A DNA stretch of 64,000 nt from an uncultured Tolumonas sp. (GCF_963676665.1 NZ_OY781378.1:186001-250000), one strand, 5' to 3'; shown: positions 1 through 9,835, numbered from the stretch's first letter. Made by a program: numbers and translations. Notes: generated by a model from the sequence alone, not told the origin.

Positions 1-1
1 G

Positions 2-736
2 ATTATGCATACGCTGCATTCGAGTGCTAAATACGGTAATTGGGATCTGGAAGTTGCACTAAAGCAAATGCCGGATAACGCTTTCACGGGTGATAGCAAT
101 CAATACGCTACCAAAGGCGTAGAAGGCACTGCTATTTATTCGCGTGACGATTTTTTCTTCATGCCTGGCGGCTTTTCTAAGTTTATTGCCCAAACTGGTC
201 GCGGATTAGGTTCTGGTGATTTACTGGGTGCTACATTGACGAATACGTCAATGTATCGAAAAGGTTCTTTGTATCAGAAAACCCTTCAGGATAAGGCCGA
301 TGGTTATAAACCTTATCAGTCCAAAGTAATGGAAGGTGACCAGTCCTATCGGATGTTCGCATGGGGGGGATGGTATGGTGCTAAGGTACAACTGCTGCCA
401 ACTTTATCTTATCAGTACAACGACTATGAGTTAGGTGGACATGACTCCTGGTATGCAGCTTCACTGCGTCCAGTGTTCCCGATTAATCAGTTCTTCTCAG
501 TACAGACTGAAGTTGGGTATACGAAAAATAACCTTATGCTAGATAATGTCGATCGCGGTAGTGACTCCAGGAAGATAAGCATAGTTCCGACCTTCACCGT
601 GAATACCGGTACAGGACCTTCACCGGAAATTCGTTTCTTAACCACATACGTGCATCGTAATTTCAATACGCCATGGCAACAAAAGGATAGTCGCAATGAC
701 TTCCTGGTTGGTATTCAAGCGGATATGTGGTGGTAG
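2..736 (+). CDS. lamB: Maltoporin LamB, C-terminal part (cut by window start)
   Basis: The frame is open to the left edge, so the first part of the gene lies outside the window and the internal ATG at 5 is not the start. About 244 residues remain, rich in alternating aromatic and polar residues typical of outer-membrane beta strands. It ends in ...QADMWW, matching the Trp-terminated final strand of maltoporins. LamB is a trimeric 18-stranded outer-membrane channel for maltose and maltodextrins. The next gene downstream is malM, the usual partner in the malK-lamB-malM operon, which supports the call. Other LamB-family sugar porins are possible, but the malM neighbour makes maltoporin the best choice. 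Confidence 0.88.
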   Translation: MMHTLHSSAKYGNWDLEVALKQMPDNAFTGDSNQYATKGVEGTAIYSRDDFFFMPGGFSKFIAQTGRGLGSGDLLGATLTNTSMYRKGSLYQKTLQDKADGYKPYQSKVMEGDQSYRMFAWGGWYGAKVQLLPTLSYQYNDYELGGHDSWYAASLRPVFPINQFFSVQTEVGYTKNNLMLDNVDRGSDSRKISIVPTFTVNTGTGPSPEIRFLTTYVHRNFNTPWQQKDSRNDFLVGIQADMWW

Positions 737-768
737 GGTTAATTGGGAAACCAAGGCAACTATAATAT

Positions 769-793
769 CGGGCCCTAAGGGGCCCGTATTTTT
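769..793 (+). terminator. Hairpin between lamB and malM
   Basis: A perfect 7-bp stem (769-775 pairing with 780-786) with a 4-base loop, followed by a T-rich stretch at 787-793. It lies 33 bases after the lamB stop and just before the malM ribosome-binding site. Its position suggests partial termination or 3'-end protection of lamB mRNA, so that malM would be made at a lower level. The stem and tract are seen; the role is inferred. Confidence 0.6.
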
Positions 794-806
794 AAAGGAT
801 CTACAT

Positions 807-1688
807 ATGACACAAAGCAAACAGAGTTGGTTGTTATTGGCTGGTTTACTGGCGACTGGTTGTACTGGCATTGAGTCGGGACATTCCTTGGGAACCCGAG
901 AACCGATCAGCGCCTTCCAACAGCAGGCTATCGCTGGTAGACAGCAATTGATGCAGACACCTGCAGTTCCTAGCTTGAACAAGTTAACGTATCAGCCATT
1001 AAACGAAGAAAATAAATGGATACAAATTGGCTCGAATAATCAGGTTTTTTCTTTTGAAACAGGAAAAAGCTATCTGACGGCTTTCTCATTACCGAATCAG
1101 TCACAGGCGATACATATCAAATTAACGGTACCAGTTGATTTTTCGCTGTTTCTTCCTAGTGTCATGATATTGGATGAAAACTTTGCGACGTTGCAAGTTG
1201 TGCCTAGCGCTAAATTTGCAAAAGTAAGTGATGACCTGATGGCAGGACAGAATCTGAAAGGGGAGTTTACCGTTCCTGTTACTATCGGATCATCGCGTCC
1301 AGCATATATGCTGATATATACGACAACCCAGGATATGCAAAGCACTACCAAGATTAATCCTGACGTATTACAAAGAGCCATGCAGCATGACCGGACTACC
1401 GATGTTGCCCGATTCCTGAATTCGGAAGTACCTCATGCCGCAACCGGGCGTCTACATTTAACTTTTGATTATCAAACAGATTTGACCGCAGCCCCGAGCA
1501 AACAATATGTATCTCCTGCAGCAACGACTTTAGGTTCAGTTAATCCGACGAGCGAGCAGGGGTATTATCAACGTATTCGTGATGCCGTAGCCAAAAAGGA
1601 ATACGAAAAAGCACTGGCGCTGGTTCAGGCTGCAAAAAAAGCCGGGTTCACGCATGCTCAGGATGTTTTTTTTGCTGCGCAGCAATAG
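807..1688 (+). CDS. malM: MalM-family maltose operon periplasmic lipoprotein
   Basis: A 293-residue protein starting at ATG 807, which sits behind AAAGGAT and begins a hydrophobic leader (LLLAGLLATGC). The Cys in LATGC is a plausible lipobox, although the -3 residue is Ala rather than the usual Leu. The reading frame is also open upstream to 696, but that extension overlaps lamB and precedes the signal peptide. MalM is a periplasmic protein of unclear function encoded last in the lamB operon of enterics. The C-terminal ~45 residues (GYYQRIRDAVAKKEYEKALALVQAAKKAGF) look like a helical repeat, as in MalM relatives. It is probably co-transcribed with lamB past the hairpin at 769-786. Confidence 0.82.
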   Translation: MTQSKQSWLLLAGLLATGCTGIESGHSLGTREPISAFQQQAIAGRQQLMQTPAVPSLNKLTYQPLNEENKWIQIGSNNQVFSFETGKSYLTAFSLPNQSQAIHIKLTVPVDFSLFLPSVMILDENFATLQVVPSAKFAKVSDDLMAGQNLKGEFTVPVTIGSSRPAYMLIYTTTQDMQSTTKINPDVLQRAMQHDRTTDVARFLNSEVPHAATGRLHLTFDYQTDLTAAPSKQYVSPAATTLGSVNPTSEQGYYQRIRDAVAKKEYEKALALVQAAKKAGFTHAQDVFFAAQQ

Positions 1689-1825
1689 ATTGAGTCGCTA
1701 CCGCAATAACGTATCCTTGCTTGTTGCTTCGAATGGAAAAGTGTATTTTAACGGGCTGATTTATTAAGAACATTTCAATGGAAAGCTAGTCAGCTCTAGC
1801 CTTTTGATGTCCGCATGGGGGGGAT

Positions 1826-2857
1826 ATGTCCAAGCCAGCTCAGGATAAACAAGCCACTGTCTATGATATCGCCCGCGTTGCCGGTGTATCGGCAAGCACT
1901 GTTTCAAGGATTCTGAATGGATCAGCTAAGGTTGCAGAAGACAAGCGACTGGCGGTTGAGGATGCCATTCGAGAGCTGAATTATCGTCCCAATTTGATGG
2001 CTTTGTATCTGAAAACCGGGCAATCCATGACGTTGGGCGTATTGACTCAGTATGTTGATAGCCCATTTTCCAACGAAATGTTGCGTGGAGTTGAGCATGC
2101 TTTACAAGGATCAAAGTATGCCCCTCTTATTGCTAGTGGTCATTGGAATGCGGAAGAAGAAGTTGAACGACTAAGACTGCTTATTGATCGTCGGGTAGAT
2201 GGGATTATTATTTTGACAGGCCATGTGAATCAGCCTGCGCTACTCGAATTCTCACAGCAAGTTCCAATTGTTGCCACAGGTCATAATATTAATACGGAAA
2301 GAGTTCGTACCTTTAGCATTAATAATCGACTTGGTGGATACATGGCAACGCGCTATTTACTTGATCTTGGTCATCGCCAAATTGCACACATTGTTGGGTT
2401 ACCAGATCAAAATGATGCTATTGAACGTCAGCGTGGTTATCGACAAGCACTTGTTAGTTCAGGAATTGAATATGACCCAGAGCTGGTAGTGCAGGGGGAT
2501 TTTGCTGAAGCTGGTGGCTTTAATGCGGCCAAACAATTGGTCGCTAGCGGCAAAAAGTTTTCGGCAATTTTTTGTGCCAATGATCAAACCTGTTATGGTG
2601 CAATTTTGGGGCTAAAACAGTGTGGTCTGCGTGTTCCGGAAGATGTCTCGCTGATTGGATTTGATGATTTGCCTTTTTCCACTTTTTCTAATCCACCGCT
2701 CACAACTGTCAGGCAGCCAATCTATGAAACAGGTATTGTCATGGTCAATACGTTACTTGGGTTGATTGAAAATACCGAACAAACTATCGATGAACTACCT
2801 GAATTGAGTATTGTGGTTCGTGATACGACTATGCCATATGTTTGTGATAAGGACTAA
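1826..2857 (+). CDS. LacI-family transcriptional regulator (probable mal-locus repressor)
   Basis: A 343-residue protein with a LacI-type DNA-binding head at residues ~10-60: helix-turn-helix with VYDIARVAGVSASTVSRILNG, then the hinge helix reading NYRPNLMALYLKTG. A periplasmic-binding-protein-like effector domain follows from about residue 65 (GVLTQYVDSPFSNEMLRGVE, GFDDLPFSTFSNPPLTTVRQP). ATG 1826 follows a G-rich stretch. It lies 137 bases after malM on the same strand, so it may be a local regulator of maltose/maltodextrin genes, but the effector sugar cannot be read from the sequence. E. coli controls this locus with MalT instead, so the role here is inferred from position only. Confidence 0.85.
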   Translation: MSKPAQDKQATVYDIARVAGVSASTVSRILNGSAKVAEDKRLAVEDAIRELNYRPNLMALYLKTGQSMTLGVLTQYVDSPFSNEMLRGVEHALQGSKYAPLIASGHWNAEEEVERLRLLIDRRVDGIIILTGHVNQPALLEFSQQVPIVATGHNINTERVRTFSINNRLGGYMATRYLLDLGHRQIAHIVGLPDQNDAIERQRGYRQALVSSGIEYDPELVVQGDFAEAGGFNAAKQLVASGKKFSAIFCANDQTCYGAILGLKQCGLRVPEDVSLIGFDDLPFSTFSNPPLTTVRQPIYETGIVMVNTLLGLIENTEQTIDELPELSIVVRDTTMPYVCDKD

Positions 2858-2963
2858 TGGCCTGGAAATGAATGCTGGCGTTACTATGTCTCAAGGCTGA
2901 ATTCATCTGCCTTCAACAGGACAGTAGTAAATCATTTGTGGGTTTAATCGTGGGTTCAAAAAG

Positions 2964-3000
2964 AAAAAAGGTGTATTTCAATAAGAAAAACACCTTTTTT
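2964..3000. terminator. Bidirectional terminator between the lacI-type gene and ntrC
   Basis: An A-run plus GGTGT at 2964-2974 pairs with ACACC plus a T-run at 2990-3000, giving an 11-bp stem that carries T tracts on both strands. It lies between two convergent genes and can end transcription from both sides. Confidence 0.85.
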
Positions 3001-3015
3001 AATGTGTTGTTTTAG

Positions 3016-4440
3016 TTAGTTCATATCTAACTCTTTTAATTTCCGCGTCAGTGTATTCCGTCCCCAACCCAGTAATCGTGCCGCTTCTTGCTTATGACCG
3101 TGTGTGTGTTGCAATGCGGTATTCAGCATGATGCGCTCAAATTCAGGCAGCGCTTCCGAAAGAATATCTACTTCACCGCGTGCCAATTTTTGTGCAATCC
3201 ACTGTTGTAACTGATCCTGCCAGCGCAAGGAGACCGGTTCTTTGCCCGGTGTCTGACGCTCTTCAATCGGGTTCAGCAATTCTGGTGGCAGATCGGATAC
3301 CAGCACTTCCTGACCGGAAGCCATGACTGTCAACCAGCGACAGACGTTTTCCAGCTGACGCACATTCCCCGGCCATGGCAGACGGCTGATGTAGGCTTCG
3401 GTATCTGTATGCAGCATTTTCGCTTCTACATTCAGCTCTTTAGCTGCGCGGAGTAAGAAATGCTGAGCCAGCTTCGGAATATCTTCACGCCGTTCCCGCA
3501 GTGATGGCAGATGAATTCGGATCACGTTCAGACGATGGAACAAGTCTTCACGGAAATCGCCTGCCTGCACGCGCTTTTCTAAATCCTGATGGGTTGCCGC
3601 AATAATTCGCACATCGACTTGGATCGATTGATGACCACCAACGCGATAAAACTGGCCATCGGCTAACACGCGCAATAAACGGGTTTGCACATCCAATGGC
3701 ATATCACCAATTTCATCTAAAAACAGTGTGCCACCATTGGCCTGTTCAAAACGGCCCTGACGAACACTGTTGGCGCCGGTAAAGGCCCCTTTTTCATGGC
3801 CAAACAGCTCTGATTCAATCAGATCTTTGGGAATGGCGGCCATATTCAGCGCGATAAATGGCTTGGCTGCGCGTGGGCTATGACGGTGCAGCGCATGCGC
3901 TACCAGTTCTTTACCAGTACCAGATTGGCCATTGATCAGCACAGAAATAGAAGAACGGGCCAGACGACCGATCGCACGAAAAACTTCCTGCATCGCCGGG
4001 GCTTCACCGATAATTTCCGGCGCTGTTGTTGCCACTTGTTGACGTGCCCGACGTTTATTACGTTGCTCACGCAAGTGACTTTCAGCACGCTGCACCAGTG
4101 CTACAGCTTCATCGATATCAAACGGTTTTGGTAAATATTCAAATGCACCGCTCTGATAGGCATTTACAGCACTATCCAGATCCGAATGCGCCGTCATGAT
4201 GATGACTGGGATATCCGGTTGTTTTTCCTGGATCAACTGCAATAAGGAGAGCCCATCAATACCAGGCATACGAATATCCGATACAATCACATCCGGAATA
4301 CTCTGGTTATTATCCAGCGCGGCTAACAGGCTTTCGCCATCTTCAAATGACTGACATTCAAAATGTTCTGCGCTCAGCGCTCGTTCCAGAACCCAACGGA
4401 TAGAGCTGTCATCATCGACAATCCAGACTTTGGCTGCCAT
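3016..4440 (-). CDS. ntrC: Nitrogen regulation response regulator NtrC (NR-I)
   Basis: A 474-residue sigma-54 enhancer-binding activator. The receiver domain is at residues ~1-120, with acidic pocket D10/D11 and phospho-acceptor D55 (SDIRMPG). The central AAA+ domain, ~140-380, has Walker A GQSGTGKE and the sigma-54-contacting GAFTGA loop. A Fis-type helix-turn-helix at the C-terminus reads [21 protein letters not shown]. When phosphorylated by NtrB under nitrogen limitation, the family drives sigma-54 promoters such as that of glnA, which is encoded just upstream here. It starts 14 bases after ntrB, so the two are co-transcribed. All key motifs are intact. Confidence 0.97.
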   Translation of the reverse strand: MAAKVWIVDDDSSIRWVLERALSAEHFECQSFEDGESLLAALDNNQSIPDVIVSDIRMPGIDGLSLLQLIQEKQPDIPVIIMTAHSDLDSAVNAYQSGAFEYLPKPFDIDEAVALVQRAESHLREQRNKRRARQQVATTAPEIIGEAPAMQEVFRAIGRLARSSISVLINGQSGTGKELVAHALHRHSPRAAKPFIALNMAAIPKDLIESELFGHEKGAFTGANSVRQGRFEQANGGTLFLDEIGDMPLDVQTRLLRVLADGQFYRVGGHQSIQVDVRIIAATHQDLEKRVQAGDFREDLFHRLNVIRIHLPSLRERREDIPKLAQHFLLRAAKELNVEAKMLHTDTEAYISRLPWPGNVRQLENVCRWLTVMASGQEVLVSDLPPELLNPIEERQTPGKEPVSLRWQDQLQQWIAQKLARGEVDILSEALPEFERIMLNTALQHTHGHKQEAARLLGWGRNTLTRKLKELDMN

Positions 4441-4454
4441 GGTGTTTATCCTTA

Positions 4455-5507
4455 TTACTTACGAAGCGGTAAATAGATACAAAATTCGGTGTGTCCCGGC
4501 CAGCTGACACATTCAATACGGCCTTTATGCTGATCAATCAAATTCTGTGCGATTGATAACCCCAAGCCGGTGCCACCCTCTTTGCCGGTGACCATGGGAT
4601 AAAACAAGGTGTCGCGAATACTTTCCGGTATTCCTGGGCCATCATCAATAATGCGAATTTCGGCAGCCAGACGATAACGTTTACCGTGGATGGTGATTTG
4701 AAACACCGTGCGGGTTTTCAGGCGGATCGTGCCTTGCCCATGCATGGCTTCCACCGCATTGCGAACAATATTGAGGAACGCCTGCTGCAACTGTTCCTGT
4801 TCCATCTCAAAATCGGGAATACTCGGATCATAATCACGCACGATACGAATACCGGGCGGCAGCTCCATTTCGACCAAACGGCGTACTTGCTCAAGCACCG
4901 AATGCACGTTGTGTACCTGATGCCGGCCCGGGCGTTGTGGCCCCAACAAACGGTCAACCAGATTACGCAACCGGTCGGCCTGCGCGATGATAATGCCGGT
5001 ATATTCTTTTAACTGCTCATCGGGCAGGGCTTTTTCCAGTAACTGTGCCGCACCCCGTAAACCACCAAGCGGGTTCTTAATCTCGTGGGCAAGACCACGC
5101 ACCAGATCACGGGCAGCCAGTTGTTGTGCATGTTGCTGCTGTTCCTGACTGATCCGCTTTTGTTGATCAATCTTACGTAGCTCCATCAGTGCTAATTGTT
5201 CCTGATGGTCATACACAGCAATAACACTGACTTCCACGCTGCGCGGTTCGTTCTCTACCACTAACGTGACTTCGTTATCGGTAAATCCCTGACCTGCCCG
5301 CAGACACTGCCGTAGTCGATCCAGATCTAAAGAAAGGTAATCAACTACCTGTTCTAGTGCATGATCGACAACACGGCGCGCACTGACGCCCAGCAGTTGT
5401 TCAGCGGCCGGATTGACATATCTGATGATTAAATGCTTATCCAGCAGCATTACCGCGGTCAGCAAATTATCCAGCAGCATCTTCGGTAAGTCAGGACGGC
5501 TTTCCAC
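4455..5507 (-). CDS. ntrB: Nitrogen regulation sensor kinase/phosphatase NtrB (NR-II)
   Basis: A 350-residue soluble histidine kinase. A PAS domain is at ~10-115 (NLLTAVMLLDKHLIIRYVNPAAEQLLG). The HisKA H-box reads RGLAHEIKNPLGGLRGAAQ (phospho-acceptor His at ~140), and a HATPase domain carries N-box NIVRNAVEAM and G boxes DDGPGI and GGTGLGLSI. There is no membrane segment, as in enteric NtrB, which is controlled by PII rather than by an external ligand. The start appears to be GTG at 5507 behind GGGAG. It phosphorylates and dephosphorylates the NtrC encoded immediately downstream. NtrC-like dyads lie 26-85 bases upstream, consistent with autoregulation. Confidence 0.96.
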   Translation of the reverse strand: MESRPDLPKMLLDNLLTAVMLLDKHLIIRYVNPAAEQLLGVSARRVVDHALEQVVDYLSLDLDRLRQCLRAGQGFTDNEVTLVVENEPRSVEVSVIAVYDHQEQLALMELRKIDQQKRISQEQQQHAQQLAARDLVRGLAHEIKNPLGGLRGAAQLLEKALPDEQLKEYTGIIIAQADRLRNLVDRLLGPQRPGRHQVHNVHSVLEQVRRLVEMELPPGIRIVRDYDPSIPDFEMEQEQLQQAFLNIVRNAVEAMHGQGTIRLKTRTVFQITIHGKRYRLAAEIRIIDDGPGIPESIRDTLFYPMVTGKEGGTGLGLSIAQNLIDQHKGRIECVSWPGHTEFCIYLPLRK

Positions 5508-5532
5508 AGTGTTGATCTCCCAAATATAACGC

Positions 5533-5589
5533 GCACCAATAAGGTGCCAGCTATCGTTGTTTTCTGGTGCGATCGAGCCAAAATGGTGC
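5533..5589 (-). promoter_or_regulatory. Two candidate NtrC sites upstream of ntrB
   Basis: The sequence at 5533-5547 reads GCAC-N7-GTGC (GCACCAATAAGGTGC), an exact match to the NtrC dyad layout known from enteric glnA and glnL. A second, weaker copy at 5575-5589 has GAGC-N7-GTGC with the CAAAATG core typical of NtrC sites. Their centres are about 42 bases apart, four helical turns. In E. coli NtrC represses the glnL promoter from such a site. The motifs are seen; binding is inferred. Confidence 0.6.
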
Positions 5590-5606
5590 TGGCACTTCGC
5601 GACAGG

Positions 5607-6149
5607 TTACTTGATGGCTGTGACCCGGAACAGATAAACCGTAATTGATTCTGAAGATGCAAGTATCTTGCCGCTTTGTGAGACTAATTCGCTTCGTAGC
5701 TGATGTGCGCCACGTTCAACATTCGTCGCTTCACAGCTTAGACTGGCCGTGCTGCAACCATAACGATTGCCATCGACATAGAGCACTAGCTGTGCTGGAT
5801 CTTCTGCCGTAATCGCTGGGCTGAGTTGATTCTGCACTGAGATACGCCCTTCATTATCACGGATAGTCTGTTCTGACTGCGGTGATGAAATACTGAGGGT
5901 ATAAGCGATAGTTGGAGTGGTTGGTACGGCTGAGGAGGCTGTATTTTCTGTAACCGGATTGGGGTTGTTTGTCGGCGGGTTTATTATTTCGACTTGTTTA
6001 CTATTCACGGGGTTACCGGCAACGGCTCTGTCACTGAAATGGGTAACACCTTGTGCATCCGTCCAATAATAGACAGTGGCATTTTCATTTGCTGCTTGCA
6101 CTGCCCAAGACAATCCAAGAATGAACCAGAGACCTGATATGATTTTCAT
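5607..6149 (-). CDS. DUF4124-domain exported protein
   Basis: A 180-residue protein starting at ATG 6149, which follows AAGGAAT. It has a signal peptide of about 19 residues ending SWAVQA|ANENA. The DUF4124 signature follows directly: VYYWTDAQGVTHFSDRAVAG. A Ser/Thr/Pro/Asn-rich linker leads to a C-terminal beta-rich domain (~80-180), where two Cys in RYGCSTASLSC could form a periplasmic disulphide. The biochemical function of the family is unknown. Similar genes between glnA and ntrBC occur in related gammaproteobacteria. It probably sits in the periplasm and may be expressed by read-through from glnA or with ntrBC. Confidence 0.8.
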   Translation of the reverse strand: MKIISGLWFILGLSWAVQAANENATVYYWTDAQGVTHFSDRAVAGNPVNSKQVEIINPPTNNPNPVTENTASSAVPTTPTIAYTLSISSPQSEQTIRDNEGRISVQNQLSPAITAEDPAQLVLYVDGNRYGCSTASLSCEATNVERGAHQLRSELVSQSGKILASSESITVYLFRVTAIK

Positions 6150-6216
6150 AGTGCTATTCCTTGCGCGTTGAAATAGATGAAGTACAAATGAAAACATCAG
6201 CTTAAATCATAACCAA

Positions 6217-6244
6217 AAAAAAACCCGCCGGAGCGGGTTTTTTC
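6217..6244. terminator. Terminator after glnA
   Basis: AACCCGC at 6222-6228 pairs with GCGGGTT at 6233-6239 around a 4-base loop, extended by an A run on one side and a T run on the other. It ends glnA transcription 15-40 bases after its stop. Some read-through into the DUF4124 gene is possible. Confidence 0.88.
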
Positions 6245-6259
6245 AGAAACATGAAATTC

Positions 6260-7669
6260 TTATACAGAATAATACATTTCGTATTCAACTGGGTGCGGAG
6301 TCATGCGCAGGCGATCTACGTCGATATTTTTCAGTTCGATGTAAGCATCGATGAAATCATCAGAGAATACGCCGCCACGAGTCAGGAACTCACGGTCTGC
6401 ATCCAGTGCTTTCAGTGCTTCGTCCAGAGAACCACAAACTTGTGGGATCTGAGCCGCTTCTTCTGGTGGCAGGTGATACAGATCTTTGTCTGCAGCATCG
6501 CCTGGGTGGATCTTGTTGATGATACCATCCAGACCAGCCATTAACTGAGCGGTGAACGCCAGGTATGGGTTAGCTGCTGGATCCGGGAAGCGAACTTCGA
6601 TACGAGCTGCTTTCGGGCTTGGTACTACTGGAATACGGATTGACGCTGAACGGTTACGTGCAGAGTAAGCCAGCATTACAGGTGCTTCATAACCTGGAAC
6701 CAAACGCTTGTAAGAGTTGGTTGATGGGTTAGTGAACGCGTTGATAGCTTTAGCGTGTTTGATGATACCGCCGATGTAGAACAGAGCAGTTTCAGACAGT
6801 CCGCCGTAAGCGTCACCAGAGAACAGGTTCACGCCGTCTTTACCCAGAGACTGGTGACAGTGCATACCTGAACCGTTGTCGCCAAACATTGGTTTTGGCA
6901 TGAAAGTTACGGTTTTGCCGTAAGCGTGAGCTACGTTATGGATAACGTATTTCTGCACCTGAACTTCGTCAGCTTTCTTAGTCATGGTGTTGAAACGAGT
7001 AGCGATTTCGTTCTGACCAGCAGTAGCTACTTCGTGGTGATGCGCTTCAACAACCTGACCCATTTCTTCCAGGATCAAACACATGGCAGAACGCAGATCT
7101 TGTGAAGAGTCAACTGGTGCTACTGGGAAGTAACCACCTTTAACGCCTGGACGGTGACCTTTGTTACCACCTTCGAATTCTTTACCTGAGTTCCATGCTG
7201 CTTCAGGATCATCGATCTTGAAGAAAGAACCACTCATGGTGTTTTCGAAACGAACGTCTTCAAAAATGAAGAATTCTGGTTCTGGTCCGAACAGCACGGT
7301 ATCAGCGATGCCGCTTGCCTTCAGATATTCTTCAGCACGCTTAGCGATAGAACGTGGATCACGATCATAGCCTTGCATGGTTGCTGGTTCCAGAATGTCA
7401 CAACGAATGATCAAAGTTGATTCTTCGGTGAACGGATCCATCAGGGCAGTAGAAGCATCTGGCATCAGAACCATGTCTGATTCGTTGATACCTTTCCAAC
7501 CAGCGATTGAAGAACCATCGAACATTTTACCGTCTTCGAAGAAATCTTCGGTGATCTGGTGATGAGGTACAGAAACGTGTTGTTCTTTACCTTTAGTGTC
7601 AGTAAAACGCAGATCAACGAACTTAACTTCGTTCTCTTTGATCATATTCAGAACATTTGCAGCGGACAT
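6260..7669 (-). CDS. glnA: Glutamine synthetase, type I (GS-beta)
   Basis: A 469-residue ATP-dependent ligase making glutamine from glutamate and ammonia, a dodecamer in the cytoplasm. It has the usual length for the family. Seen motifs are [12 protein letters not shown], the glutamate/metal-site [14 protein letters not shown], the ATP-site region [17 protein letters not shown], and NRSASIRIP. The adenylylation site is present: Y398 in [10 protein letters not shown], so GlnE-type control is expected. The start follows GGAGGTTAGC. Control is likely from the sigma-54 promoter at 7731-7745 and NtrC dyads at 7830-7857. Confidence 0.98.
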   Translation of the reverse strand: MSAANVLNMIKENEVKFVDLRFTDTKGKEQHVSVPHHQITEDFFEDGKMFDGSSIAGWKGINESDMVLMPDASTALMDPFTEESTLIIRCDILEPATMQGYDRDPRSIAKRAEEYLKASGIADTVLFGPEPEFFIFEDVRFENTMSGSFFKIDDPEAAWNSGKEFEGGNKGHRPGVKGGYFPVAPVDSSQDLRSAMCLILEEMGQVVEAHHHEVATAGQNEIATRFNTMTKKADEVQVQKYVIHNVAHAYGKTVTFMPKPMFGDNGSGMHCHQSLGKDGVNLFSGDAYGGLSETALFYIGGIIKHAKAINAFTNPSTNSYKRLVPGYEAPVMLAYSARNRSASIRIPVVPSPKAARIEVRFPDPAANPYLAFTAQLMAGLDGIINKIHPGDAADKDLYHLPPEEAAQIPQVCGSLDEALKALDADREFLTRGGVFSDDFIDAYIELKNIDVDRLRMTPHPVEYEMYYSV

Positions 7670-7730
7670 GCTAGCTAACCTCCGGTGTCATTAAAATCAG
7701 ATAGCGATATTATAATCTCTTCGCTAAACA

Positions 7731-7745
7731 GCAAAAAATGCGCCA
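7731..7745 (-). promoter_or_regulatory. Sigma-54 promoter of glnA
   Basis: On the minus strand the sequence reads TGGCGC-ATTTT-TTGC, with the invariant GG and GC exactly 10 bases apart. This matches the -24/-12 consensus TGGCAC-N5-TTGC at all but one position. The predicted start is near 7719-7720, leaving a leader of about 50 bases to the glnA ATG. The arrangement equals glnAp2 of enterics. Confidence 0.85.
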
Positions 7746-7829
7746 ACTCAAAAACTCGTTAGTTAATAAGGAGTAACGCGGGTTGCTCCATTTTAATAAC
7801 CTGTGAGTGTTAAATGTTGGTGCAATCGC

Positions 7830-7857
7830 GCACTATTTTTGTGCGCTTTTATGGTGC
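7830..7857 (-). promoter_or_regulatory. NtrC enhancer sites of glnA
   Basis: A dyad, GCAC-N7-GTGC, at 7830-7844 extends to GCGCAC/GTGCGC with perfect symmetry. A second, overlapping dyad (GCGC-N7-GTGC) is at 7843-7857, followed by the 12-base palindrome GTGCGATCGCAC at 7854-7865. The centres lie about 118 and 131 bases upstream of the predicted start, within the range of the enteric glnA enhancer (-108 and -140). The rest of the 339-base gap holds no gene; typA must also have its promoter here, but I see no convincing -35/-10 pair for it. Confidence 0.75.
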
Positions 7858-8008
7858 GATCGCACATTCATAATCTGCCATTAATGATTATACAGATATC
7901 CTGCAAAAATATGCTCGTCGTTTTTACAGCAAATTTGCTATGCAGATCACGTTGGGGTAGGTAGAATGAGCGTCCGATTTTTAGTCACTTTTTAAGCTCG
8001 AGGCGAGG

Positions 8009-9835
8009 ATGTTAGAGAATCTCCGCAATATTGCCATTATTGCGCACGTTGACCATGGCAAAACAACACTGGTTGACAAACTGTTACAACAGTCTGGAAC
8101 CCTGGACCGCTCTTCGGAAGGTCAGGAGCGCATTATGGACTCCAACGATCTGGAAAAAGAACGCGGGATTACTATTCTTGCCAAAAACACAGCGATTCGC
8201 TGGAAAGATTATCGTATTAACATCGTTGATACTCCCGGCCATGCTGACTTTGGCGGTGAAGTAGAACGTGTTATGTCTATGGTTGACTGCGTGCTGCTGC
8301 TGGTTGATGCGGTAGACGGCCCGATGCCACAGACCCGTTTCGTGACTCAGAAAGCGTTTGCTCGCGGTCTGCGTCCAATCGTTGTTGTCAACAAAGTTGA
8401 CCGTCCTGGCGCGCGCCCGGATTGGGTTATCGATCAGGTATTCGATCTGTTCGACAACTTGGGTGCAACTGACGAACAGTTAGATTTCCCAATTGTGTAC
8501 GCTTCTGCTCTGCAGGGTTACGCAACTATGGATCTGAACGAACCATCAGACAACATGGACCCGCTGTTTAAAGCGATCCTTGATTTCGTTGAACCGCCAA
8601 AAGCGGATCCGGATGGCGAATTCCAGATGCAGATCTCTCAGCTGGATTACTCTTCTTACGTTGGTGTGATCGGCATCGGTCGTATCACGCGTGGTAGCGT
8701 CAAACCAAACCAACAGGTAACTGTTGTTGGTGCTGACGGTAAAACCCGTACTGGTAAGATCGGTCAGGTTCAAGGCTATTTAGGTCTGAGCCGTACTGAA
8801 GTTGCTGAAGCGCAAGCTGGCGACATCATTGCGATCACCGGTCTGGGTGAGCTGAAAATCTCTGACACCATCTGTTCGAATGCTGCCGTAGAAGCACTGC
8901 CACCACTGTCTGTGGATGAGCCGACTGTAACTATGACCTTCCAGGTAAACACGTCTCCGTTTGCTGGTAAAGAAGGTAAGTATGTGACTTCCCGTAATAT
9001 TCTGGAACGTCTGCAGAACGAACTGCGCCACAACGTAGCGCTGCGTGTTGAAGAAACAGAAGATCCGGATAAATTCCGTGTGTCTGGCCGTGGTGAATTG
9101 CACTTAGGCATTCTGATCGAAAACATGCGTCGTGAAGGTTTCGAACTGGCTGTTTCGCGTCCTGAAGTTATCATGCGTGAAATCGATGGCGTGAAAATGG
9201 AACCAATGGAATCATTGACCGTTGATATCGAAGATCAACATCAGGGTTCTATCATGGAGAAGCTGGGTGAGCGTAAGGCTGACCTGCGTAACATGGTTCC
9301 GGATGGTAAAGGTCGTGTACGTCTGGATTATATGATCCCGGCACGTGGTCTGATCGGCTTCCAAACTGAATTCATGACACTGACTTCTGGTACTGGTCTG
9401 CTGTACCATACTTTCGAAGAATACGGTGAATTCAAAGGCGGCTCTATCGGTCAACGTCAAAACGGCGTACTGATCTCTAACGCCACTGGTAAAGCACTGG
9501 GCTTCGCTCTGTTTAACCTGCAGGAACGTGGCCGTCTGTTCATTGAACATGCGACTGAAGTTTATGAAGGCCAGATCATTGGTATTCACAGCCGTTCTAA
9601 CGATCTGACAGTTAACTGTCTGAAAGGTAAACAGCTGACTAACATGCGTGCTTCCGGTACTGACGAAGCGATCGTGTTGACGACACCAATCAAAATGACG
9701 CTGGAACAGGCCATGGAATTCATCGATGATGATGAACTGGTTGAAGTTACCCCGCTGAACGTCCGTGTTCGTAAGAAATTACTGACCGAAATGGATCGTA
9801 AACGTGCTAACCGTGGTGGTGGCAAAGAAGATTAA
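8009..9835 (+). CDS. typA: Ribosome-associated GTPase TypA/BipA
   Basis: A 608-residue translational GTPase. G1 reads AHVDHGKTT, switch [10 protein letters not shown] and G4 NKVD. An EF-Tu-like domain 2, EF-G-like domains and the BipA-specific C-terminal domain follow ([25 protein letters not shown]). Length equals E. coli BipA. It binds 70S ribosomes and helps 50S assembly and growth at low temperature or under stress. It is transcribed divergently from glnA, the same arrangement as in E. coli, and ends at a clear terminator. Confidence 0.97.
   Translation: MLENLRNIAIIAHVDHGKTTLVDKLLQQSGTLDRSSEGQERIMDSNDLEKERGITILAKNTAIRWKDYRINIVDTPGHADFGGEVERVMSMVDCVLLLVDAVDGPMPQTRFVTQKAFARGLRPIVVVNKVDRPGARPDWVIDQVFDLFDNLGATDEQLDFPIVYASALQGYATMDLNEPSDNMDPLFKAILDFVEPPKADPDGEFQMQISQLDYSSYVGVIGIGRITRGSVKPNQQVTVVGADGKTRTGKIGQVQGYLGLSRTEVAEAQAGDIIAITGLGELKISDTICSNAAVEALPPLSVDEPTVTMTFQVNTSPFAGKEGKYVTSRNILERLQNELRHNVALRVEETEDPDKFRVSGRGELHLGILIENMRREGFELAVSRPEVIMREIDGVKMEPMESLTVDIEDQHQGSIMEKLGERKADLRNMVPDGKGRVRLDYMIPARGLIGFQTEFMTLTSGTGLLYHTFEEYGEFKGGSIGQRQNGVLISNATGKALGFALFNLQERGRLFIEHATEVYEGQIIGIHSRSNDLTVNCLKGKQLTNMRASGTDEAIVLTTPIKMTLEQAMEFIDDDELVEVTPLNVRVRKKLLTEMDRKRANRGGGKED

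Noticed and set aside
487-982. Minus-strand open frames opposite the lamB end and malM
   Set aside because: They overlap two recognised genes, start without ribosome-binding sites and show no motif.
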